From: Bacteroidota bacterium
GTDB lineage: Bacteria > Bacteroidota > Bacteroidia > UBA8524
Direction of reading: 5' to 3'
Assembly: GCA_006226545.1 (NCBI GenBank)
Contig: SBGR01000022.1
Location: 1-38,414, forward strand
Length of the DNA stretch: 38,414 nucleotides
The position numbers and the translations under genes are program-made. The notes beneath the pieces are model-generated. The model ran no database searches, was not told the DNA's origin, and worked only from the letters and a program-made list of their open reading frames with translations. Positions 27,214-32,598 of the stretch are shown here, one piece after another; position 1 is the stretch's first letter; each line of letters begins with the position of its first letter.

Positions 27214-27879
27214 TTAAAAAAGGACCCCACCACCAATCGAAAAGGCGCTGTAGGTAAAGGATTTAGTATCTACCCGACCCAAAATACCCGTAGGGTGGTA
27301 AATTCTGGCTTCCAAGAAATACGTCTGTGCCGCATTTGCCTTTAGTTCAATCCCAGCTCCTGCAACCAGAAATGAACCGAAATTGTTCAGGGAATTCATG
27401 CTTCTCTCCTCAAAACCATATTGACTTTGCATTTCTGAATTTTCAAATGTTCTGGATTCTGAACCAAACAAATTGGCTTGCAACATGTAACCTGCTTCTG
27501 CATACGGACGCAGAACACTTCCGCCGGTAGACAATCGGAAAACAAGTGGAAGATTGACACTGAAGAGTTTATAGGCTTCTTCCGGATGTTCGTCTTCATT
27601 AAAAAGACCTCCGTCGTACAACTGCCCTTTAGCTAAAACGGAGGTATAACTAAACTGCAAATCCGCTCTCAATCCAATATAGGAGTTAAGGCCATACAGC
27701 AACATACCTGAAGCTTCGAATAAAAATTTCTGATTAGGGATCTCAAAGAAATTTGGTGATTCAAACTGCGATGAACCCAAAGCGAAGCGGCTTCCTTTTC
27801 TAATTCCAGCTTCTTGAGCCTTGGCAGAATAGACGAAGCAAAAAACACTTAAACTGAGGAATAGGATTTTGATTTTCAT
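27214..27879 (-). CDS. Outer-membrane beta-barrel protein (porin-like)
   Basis: 221 residues with signal peptide (MKIKILFLSLSVFCFVYSAKAQ). The mature protein is a small barrel: alternating strands such as FEASGMLLYGLNSYIGLRAD, SVNLPLVFRLSTG, RPYAEAGYMLQ and FLVAGAGIELKA, and it ends FSIGGGVLF with the C-terminal Phe favoured by the barrel assembly machinery. It resembles the PorT/outer-membrane beta-barrel domain families; cargo or role is unknown. Single gene upstream of typA in the same direction. Confidence 0.82.
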   Translation of the reverse strand: MKIKILFLSLSVFCFVYSAKAQEAGIRKGSRFALGSSQFESPNFFEIPNQKFLFEASGMLLYGLNSYIGLRADLQFSYTSVLAKGQLYDGGLFNEDEHPEEAYKLFSVNLPLVFRLSTGGSVLRPYAEAGYMLQANLFGSESRTFENSEMQSQYGFEERSMNSLNNFGSFLVAGAGIELKANAAQTYFLEARIYHPTGILGRVDTKSFTYSAFSIGGGVLF

Positions 27880-27922
27880 AGATTAGTCTTTGTATAAAAT
27901 ACGAAAATCCTGCGATTTGGTT

Positions 27923-28702
27923 TTATCTCCCTTTGAATTCGGGCTTTCTTTTTTCTACAAAAGCAGCCATTCCTTCCTTCTGATCTTCTGTAGCGAAGAG
28001 CATATAGAAATTCTTTCTTTCCAAGTACAATCCTTCTGTCAAGCTGTTTTCGAACGATTTTAAAACGGCCTCTTTTGCCATCTGAAGTGCAATTGGTGAA
28101 TTCCTAGCCATGGATTTAGCCATTTTCACAGATTCATCCATGAGCAGCTCTACCGGAACAATTTTATTAATCAATCCGGCTTGCAAAGCACGCTCAGCCG
28201 AAATGAATTCGCCTGTCAATACCATTTCCATCGCTAAGGCTTTTCCAACGGCACGTGGTAAACGTTGGGTACCACCTGCTCCAGGCATCACTCCAATTTT
28301 AATTTCAGGTTGTCCGAACTGCGCTGTTTCTGAAGCGACTACGCAGTCGCAATGCATAACCAACTCACAACCACCACCTAAAGCAAATCCAGACACGGCT
28401 GCAATGATGGGCTTTTTAGTCTTTTTAATCTGATCCCAAGTACTGAATTGATCAATCTTAAGCATGTCGATGGCGTTTTTATCGCTCATCTGTTTGATAT
28501 CTGCACCGGCAGCAAAGGCTCTTTCGTTACCTGTAATGATAATCACACGTACATTATCGTCTTCATCGAGCGATTTTAACGCATCCCTCACCTCTCCCAT
28601 CAATTGCAAGTTGAGTGCATTCAACTCTTTGGGACGGTTCAATTGGATCAAAGCAATATGTTCTGCGTATGTCGGCTTGACGATGATGTATTCAAAATTC
28701 AT
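27923..28702 (-). CDS. Enoyl-CoA hydratase/isomerase (crotonase family)
   Basis: Probably hydrates trans-2-enoyl-CoA in fatty-acid beta-oxidation. 259 residues, the standard length. The CoA/oxyanion loop AFAAGADIKQMS (62-73) and the second oxyanion segment ALGGGCE (107-113) are present, and both catalytic glutamates are kept with the hydratase spacing: E113 and E133 (in QPEIKIGVMPGAGGTQRLPR). It overlaps the PAP2 gene by 11 nt and is third in an operon after the methyltransferase and PAP2 genes. Confidence 0.93.
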   Translation of the reverse strand: MNFEYIIVKPTYAEHIALIQLNRPKELNALNLQLMGEVRDALKSLDEDDNVRVIIITGNERAFAAGADIKQMSDKNAIDMLKIDQFSTWDQIKKTKKPIIAAVSGFALGGGCELVMHCDCVVASETAQFGQPEIKIGVMPGAGGTQRLPRAVGKALAMEMVLTGEFISAERALQAGLINKIVPVELLMDESVKMAKSMARNSPIALQMAKEAVLKSFENSLTEGLYLERKNFYMLFATEDQKEGMAAFVEKRKPEFKGR

Positions 28703-29276
28703 AATTCAGTTTTTCTAAAATTCGTTGACAAAGGTAATAAGCCATCCAGCCCAAGAGCAAGCCCAAGCTCATTCCGACCAGCACATCGCCGGGAAAATGA
28801 ACTCCAACGTATACCTGAGCATAGCTGATGGCAAAGGCCCAAAGGAATAAACTAGCGAAATATTTGCTGCGTTTTCTTCTTCGGTAAAGCAAGAAAACAA
28901 ACAAAGCCAAAGCCATGTGATTTGCTGCATGCGAAGAGATGAAACCGTATTGTCCGCCGCAGTTCCCGTCTAATTTACGGAGCACCAGGGTCTCGCTCAA
29001 TTCCGGATCATGGCATGGTCTCAACCGTTCAAAGCCCGGCTTAAACAATCCTGAACTGATGCGGTCTGCAGAGGCTACGGCTGCCACAGCAAAAACGAGC
29101 GGAATCCAAAAGTGTTTTTTATAGCGAACAACTAAAAGTCCAACAAGCAAAAGGTAAAGCGGAATCCAGATTTTGGCTTCACGCATCCAAGGCATGATAA
29201 AATCGAAAAAAGCATTGGCGCTGTCGCGATTCACCCATGTGAAGCAGGCATAATCCCAAGCTTTGAGGGTTTCCAT
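28692..29276 (-). CDS. PAP2-family membrane phosphatase
   Basis: 194-residue integral membrane protein with about five to six helices, of the phosphatidic acid phosphatase type 2 family; plausible substrates are undecaprenyl diphosphate or lipid phosphates. Motif C1 is K79-x6-R86-P87, C2 is SSHAANH (catalytic His116) and C3 is AQVYVGVHFPGD with catalytic His160 and Asp164. In C3 the usual Arg before the strand is Gln154. It overlaps crotonase by 11 nt and starts 2 nt after the methyltransferase stop, so the three are one operon. Confidence 0.9.
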   Translation of the reverse strand: METLKAWDYACFTWVNRDSANAFFDFIMPWMREAKIWIPLYLLLVGLLVVRYKKHFWIPLVFAVAAVASADRISSGLFKPGFERLRPCHDPELSETLVLRKLDGNCGGQYGFISSHAANHMALALFVFLLYRRRKRSKYFASLFLWAFAISYAQVYVGVHFPGDVLVGMSLGLLLGWMAYYLCQRILEKLNYEF

Positions 29277-29278
29277 TT

Positions 29279-30013
29279 TTACTTGCTACCGATTACGATG
29301 ATACGTTCGGAAGTCTCAGCATTGTAAGGATTTAAAGCATAATCTCCGTAAGTGACTTTCACTTGAAAGCCAGCTTCTTCAAAGAGGCGTTTGAAATCGT
29401 CGAGGTGCAATGCCTCCACACGTTCTTCGAAGTAATAATCGGAGTCATTGTGTTCAAACTCAATTTGCTTTCTAATCTTACCATCCACGTAAGTGCGGGC
29501 AATGTGAAACTCCACCCCTTGAATTTCTTTCTTCTCCTCTTCCACCATTTCTTTTAGAATACGCGGTGTATTGAAGAAATCGAGAATAAACACACCTTCC
29601 GGTTTCAATGCTTGGTAAACCGACTTCAAGGTGGTGAGGTTATCAATGGCATCTTCAAAATAGCCAAAGCTCGTGAAGAGGTTCATTACAATATCAAAGT
29701 GATTCTCAAAAGGAATATTGCGCATATCACCAACTAAAAACCGCAGGTTCATGTTGATGTGCTGCGATGCTTCCAATACCGAGCTTTTACTCATATCGAG
29801 TCCGGTAACATCAAATCCTTTAGAGTTCAGGTAAATGGCATGTCGGCCTCTACCGCAGGCTAAATCTAGAAAACGTGTATTCTCTCCAACCTCTAAAGTT
29901 GGAATAAGGTTATCTATCAGTTCCCGAGCATCACGAGAATCGCGATTCTGGTAAAGAATAGGATAAAAAGGAGAGTTGAACCAACTCTTGTACCAGTTAA
30001 TGTTGTCGATCAT
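29279..30013 (-). CDS. Class I SAM-dependent methyltransferase
   Basis: 244 residues with the Rossmann SAM-binding core: motif I LDLACGRGRHAIYL (about 50-63), acidic motif II GLDMS (72-76), VGDMRNIPF and DIVMNLFTSFGYF, and motif post-I LKPEGVFILDFFN. The C-terminal part (DSDYYFEERVEALHLDDFKRLFEEAGF) fits small-molecule methyltransferases of the UbiE/Methyltransf_25 kind. Substrate unknown. First gene of the operon with the PAP2 and crotonase genes. Confidence 0.88.
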   Translation of the reverse strand: MIDNINWYKSWFNSPFYPILYQNRDSRDARELIDNLIPTLEVGENTRFLDLACGRGRHAIYLNSKGFDVTGLDMSKSSVLEASQHINMNLRFLVGDMRNIPFENHFDIVMNLFTSFGYFEDAIDNLTTLKSVYQALKPEGVFILDFFNTPRILKEMVEEEKKEIQGVEFHIARTYVDGKIRKQIEFEHNDSDYYFEERVEALHLDDFKRLFEEAGFQVKVTYGDYALNPYNAETSERIIVIGSK

Positions 30014-30021
30014 GCGGACGA

Positions 30022-30029
30022 CAAATATA
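30022..30029 (-). promoter_or_regulatory. -7 box for the methyltransferase operon
   Basis: Minus-strand TATATTTG, a perfect TAnnTTTG, ending 8 nt before the ATG at 30013. It implies a very short or absent leader. Confidence 0.45.
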
Positions 30030-30085
30030 AAAATTAATGGAAAAGAATGGAGAAATCGGTAATTGGATGTTAAAGGTTAACCGTT

Positions 30086-30138
30086 GAATGTGAACTGAAG
30101 AATGTGAACTGAAGAATGTCTAGGGTGAGCTAGGGTGT
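30086..30138. repeat. Short tandem repeats (14-bp and 10-bp units)
   Basis: GAATGTGAACTGAA occurs at 30086-30099 and 30100-30113 and is followed by a partial third copy to 30119. Directly after it CTAGGGTGAG is repeated imperfectly (30120-30138). Nothing coding is seen. Confidence 0.85.
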
Positions 30139-30170
30139 AATTAGAATTTGTAGTAGGTGGTTAGAAAATA

Positions 30171-30207
30171 CTCAACCTCAACCTCAACCTCATCCTTAAC
30201 CTCAATG
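30171..30207. repeat. CCTCAA hexamer tandem repeat
   Basis: Four near-perfect CTCAAC units followed by degenerate ones (CTCATC, CTTAAC, CTCAAT), ending 4 nt before the T-run that terminates the SRP RNA on the other strand. Confidence 0.85.
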
Positions 30208-30216
30208 CACAAAAAA

Positions 30217-30308
30217 AGGCAAGTCCAAATCGCACCGCTACAACCGCCTACCCTTGCTTCCGTCAAGACCTGGGGGATTCAGCAGGAGCTGGTCGTTCGT
30301 CCTTGCCG
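30217..30308 (-). ncRNA. ffs: Signal recognition particle RNA, small bacterial (4.5S) type
   Basis: About 90-nt hairpin RNA that binds Ffh and FtsY in co-translational membrane targeting. On the minus strand the ends GGCAAG (30307-30302) and CTTGCC (30223-30218) form the terminal helix, and the conserved symmetric/asymmetric loop region reads CCCCCAGGTC then GGAAGCAAGGGTAGG. The apical stem is TCT-TGAC-GGA, so the tetraloop is UGAC, a URRC-class loop rather than GGAA. The RNA is followed by seven T residues (30217-30211) that serve as terminator. Promoter at 30312-30342. Confidence 0.9.
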
Positions 30309-30311
30309 CTG

Positions 30312-30342
30312 CAAAGGTAAGTAGATTTTTGGCATTTGAAAA
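30312..30342 (-). promoter_or_regulatory. SRP RNA promoter
   Basis: Minus-strand TTTT (30342-30339), a 19-nt spacer and a perfect -7 box TACCTTTG (30319-30312) followed by C. The predicted start, about 5 nt downstream, coincides with the 5' end of the SRP terminal helix, which supports both calls. Confidence 0.65.
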
Positions 30343-30350
30343 CCCGACCG

Positions 30351-30377
30351 TAGACCATGGACCATAGACGATGGTAG
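30351..30377. repeat. CCATAG/CCATGG-type intergenic element, copy 1
   Basis: TAGACCATGGACCATAGACG followed by ATGGTAG, a series of GACCATRG words with local inverted symmetry. It lies just upstream of the SRP RNA promoter. Related copies lie at 38236-38264 and 38283-38309. Confidence 0.7.
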
Positions 30378-30392
30378 TCAGGTGATTATAAT

Positions 30393-30456
30393 GTTAGACT
30401 GTTGGATTGTTGGACTGTATGACTGGTTTTGTTGACTGTTAGTTGTTGACTGTTCC
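30393..30456. repeat. GATTGTTGGACTGT-type dispersed repeat, copy 1
   Basis: T/G-rich stretch made of GACTGTT-like words. GGATTGTTGGACTGTATGAC and TTTTGTTGACTGTT align with the element at 37444-37508. No ORF or RNA structure is recognised. Confidence 0.6.
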
Positions 30457-30458
30457 TT

Positions 30459-30486
30459 ATGGGGACGCAATGCATTGCATTCCCAT
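30459..30486. repeat. Palindromic REP-like element A
   Basis: Imperfect 28-nt palindrome centred on the perfect 12-mer GCAATGCATTGC (30467-30478), with outer GGGGA/TTCCC arms: 14 paired positions with one mismatch and one G-T pair. Followed 19 nt later by a second palindrome. Confidence 0.75.
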
Positions 30487-30505
30487 TCATTTGATATTTA
30501 TTCTG

Positions 30506-30535
30506 TGTAGGAGCGAGACCTTTTTCGCCCCTACA
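30506..30535. repeat. Palindromic REP-like element B
   Basis: 30-nt inverted repeat: TGTAGGAGCGA (30506-30516) pairs with TCGCCCCTACA (30525-30535), one A/C mismatch, further pairs inside and a 4-nt loop. It has no T-run, so it is unlikely to be a simple terminator. No feature is seen between it and the tal start region (30536-30580). Confidence 0.75.
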
Positions 30536-30586
30536 AAATCCTCCATCCTTATTTTCTCTTCTCTTGCTTAACTGCTTACAAAGCAG

Positions 30587-30594
30587 CAAATTTG
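30587..30594 (+). promoter_or_regulatory. Possible -7 box for tal
   Basis: CAAATTTG followed by C, one mismatch from TAnnTTTG, ending 4 nt before the ATG at 30599. It would give a leaderless or near-leaderless message. Confidence 0.35.
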
Positions 30595-30598
30595 CGGC

Positions 30599-31258
30599 AT
30601 GAAATTTTTCATTGATACCGCCAACCTCGACCAGATTCGCGAAGCGCAGGATTTGGGTATTCTTGATGGGGTTACCACGAACCCTTCCCTGATGGCTAAA
30701 GAAGGCATCACGGGCACTGATCAGGTTCTTGCTCACTACAAAGCCATTTGCGACATAGTAGACGGAGATGTTTCTGCTGAAGTTATCTCAACCGATTACG
30801 AAGGTATGTTGCGCGAAGCGGAAGTTTTGGCAGCTATCGATGAGAAAATCGTGGTTAAAGTACCGATGATCAAAGATGGTATCAAAGCCATCAACTTTTT
30901 GTCGCAAAACGGCGTAAAAACCAATTGCACCTTGGTATTCACTCCGGGACAAGCCATTTTAGCTGCTAAAGCAGGTGCAACGTATATCTCTCCGTTCATC
31001 GGACGTTTAGACGATATCTCTCAAAACGGTTTGGAACTCATCGCTTCCATGTCGCAGATCTTCGCTATTCAAGGATATGAGTCGCAAATCTTAGCTGCTT
31101 CAGTTCGTAGCCCATTGCATATTGTGAAATGTGCTGAAATCGGTGCTAACGTTATTACAGCTCCATTGAGTGCTATCTTAGCCTTATTGAACCACCCACT
31201 TACCGACAGTGGTTTGGCAAAGTTCTTAGAAGATCACAAAAAGGCTTCAGGCCAATAA
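30599..31258 (+). CDS. tal: Transaldolase (TalC/FSA-type small family)
   Basis: Transfers a dihydroxyacetone unit between sugar phosphates in the non-oxidative pentose phosphate pathway. 219 residues, the compact family shared with fructose-6-phosphate aldolase. TTNPSLMAKEG (26-36) and the Schiff-base lysine K87 in VVKVPM are present. At the position that separates the two activities (Tyr131 in E. coli FsaA) this protein has Phe133 in ISPFIGRLDD, which favours transaldolase. Single gene ended by a strong hairpin. Confidence 0.93.
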   Translation: MKFFIDTANLDQIREAQDLGILDGVTTNPSLMAKEGITGTDQVLAHYKAICDIVDGDVSAEVISTDYEGMLREAEVLAAIDEKIVVKVPMIKDGIKAINFLSQNGVKTNCTLVFTPGQAILAAKAGATYISPFIGRLDDISQNGLELIASMSQIFAIQGYESQILAASVRSPLHIVKCAEIGANVITAPLSAILALLNHPLTDSGLAKFLEDHKKASGQ

Positions 31259-31278
31259 GCATCTAGCTATTTAAATAG

Positions 31279-31305
31279 AAAAGCCGCTCAAAAGCGGCTT
31301 TTTTT
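31279..31305. terminator. Bidirectional terminator between tal and the HAD phosphatase gene
   Basis: 10-bp stem AAAAGCCGCT/AGCGGCTTTT with CAAA loop (31289-31292) and T-run to 31305. The TAA stop of the convergent HAD gene (31304-31306) is built into the T-run. Confidence 0.9.
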
Positions 31306-31789
31306 ATGGTATCTGATTTAAGATTGTTCGAATATCTGTGTTTGGTTCAATTAAGATTCCCCTAACACCTGCCGCAGCTCCGGCATCCATGTCGCGTACT
31401 TTATCGCCAATGATCACACATTGACTTGGGTCTCCATCGAGTCGGGCTAGGCCCCGTTCTACCATCATGGAACCCGGCTTTCTATTTAATGAATTACCGT
31501 AATCCGGATGGTGCGGTGAATAGTAGAGTAAATCAAGTTGAGCATCAAAATCTGACAAGTAGTTTTGAAGCATTGCATGCATGGTTCTAACCTCCTCATG
31601 ACCGTATAGTCCTTTCGCTATACCGCCCTGATTCGTCACCAATACCAGTTTATAGCCTCTTTGTTTTAAGGTGGATAAAGCCTCGCCAATACCGGGTAGA
31701 ATTTCAAACTCTTCTACCTTTTCAATGTAGCGGTCTATCTCTTTGTTAATTACCCCATCACGATCAAAAAACACAATTTTACTTCCCAT
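31304..31789 (-). CDS. HAD-IIIA phosphatase, GmhB-like (heptose/histidinol phosphatase family)
   Basis: 161 residues. HAD motifs: nucleophile D9-x-D11 in FFDRDGVIN, VTNQGG (51-56), RKP (103-105) and IGDKVRDMDAG. Overall the sequence is closest to D-glycero-D-manno-heptose-1,7-bisphosphate 7-phosphatase, used for ADP-heptose in lipopolysaccharide. Known GmhB proteins bind zinc through a C-x-H...C-x-C set; here the region reads YYSPHHPDYGNSLNRKP with no Cys, so it is a zinc-less variant and its substrate is less certain. No gmhA/gmhC/gmhD neighbours. Confidence 0.82.
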   Translation of the reverse strand: MGSKIVFFDRDGVINKEIDRYIEKVEEFEILPGIGEALSTLKQRGYKLVLVTNQGGIAKGLYGHEEVRTMHAMLQNYLSDFDAQLDLLYYSPHHPDYGNSLNRKPGSMMVERGLARLDGDPSQCVIIGDKVRDMDAGAAAGVRGILIEPNTDIRTILNQIP

Positions 31790-31841
31790 AAGCTCTTCTA
31801 CAAATTTTCTTTCAGCTATTGCTACTTCTGCATAGATAGCC

Positions 31842-31849
31842 TATTTTCG
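31842..31849 (+). promoter_or_regulatory. Possible -7 box for the GT2 gene
   Basis: TATTTTCG, one mismatch from TAnnTTTG, 17 nt before the GTG start at 31867. Weak. Confidence 0.3.
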
Positions 31850-31866
31850 GCAATCATTTAAGTACC

Positions 31867-32589
31867 GTGCCGGAGAAATTAGTCATCATTCCAACCTATA
31901 AAGAAAGGGAAAACATCGCCAAGATGATCGAAAAGGTCATGTCGCTAGATGGCGGTTTTCATGTTTTGGTGGTAGACGACAATTCGCCCGACGGCACTGC
32001 GGAAATTGTTAAATCCTACCAAGCATCTTTTTCTGACCGCCTTCACCTCCTTTCGCGCAAGCAAAAAGACGGTTTAGGTCGTGCGTATATCGCTGGATTT
32101 GAATGGGCCTTAGCACATCAATACGAATACATCTTTGAGATGGATGCCGATTTTTCGCATAACCCGGAAGACTTGATCAAACTTCACGAAGCCTGTGTCA
32201 ACGGCGCTGATATGTCGATTGGCTCCCGTTATGTTACCGGTGTAAACGTGGTTAACTGGCCTATGGGACGCGTTTTGATGTCGTATTTTGCCTCTGTCTA
32301 TGTGCGCTTTGTTACGGGATTGAAAATACAAGATACCACCGCCGGCTTCGTATGTTATAAACGTGCAGTATTGGAGACTATTCCATTGGATCAAATTCGA
32401 TTTAAAGGCTACGCGTTTCAGATTGAGATGAAATTCACGGCTTCCAAGTATGGCTTCAAGCTGGTGGAAGTGCCTATCATCTTTACCGATCGTTCAGAAG
32501 GAGAATCGAAAATGAGCAAAGGCATCTTTAAAGAAGCATTGCTCGGGGTGATGCAGATTAAAATGCGTAGCTGGTTTAGAAAATACTAG
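31867..32589 (+). CDS. Polyprenol monophosphomannose synthase-like glycosyltransferase (GT2)
   Basis: Probably transfers a hexose from a nucleotide sugar to a polyprenyl phosphate on the cytoplasmic face of the membrane. 240 residues, catalytic GT-A domain only, no membrane helices, as in DPM1-type enzymes. IIPTYKERENI (7-17), VVDDNSPDGTAEIV (about 36-49), EMDADFSHNPEDL with the metal-binding DAD, and GSRYVTG are intact, and the C-terminal FTDRSEGESKMSKGI is characteristic of the family. Start is GTG at 31867; no nearby ATG precedes the first strand. The donor sugar is not determined. Confidence 0.9.
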   Translation: MPEKLVIIPTYKERENIAKMIEKVMSLDGGFHVLVVDDNSPDGTAEIVKSYQASFSDRLHLLSRKQKDGLGRAYIAGFEWALAHQYEYIFEMDADFSHNPEDLIKLHEACVNGADMSIGSRYVTGVNVVNWPMGRVLMSYFASVYVRFVTGLKIQDTTAGFVCYKRAVLETIPLDQIRFKGYAFQIEMKFTASKYGFKLVEVPIIFTDRSEGESKMSKGIFKEALLGVMQIKMRSWFRKY

Positions 32590-32598
32590 ACCATTTAT

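Noticed and set aside
30086-30207. Possible CRISPR array
   Set aside because: The repeats are 6-14 bp, directly abutting and without spacers, and no cas genes are present.
30386-30736. A 116-aa minus-strand reading frame over the repeats and the tal start
   Set aside because: It runs through REP-like palindromes and into tal in antisense, with no recognisable protein features.
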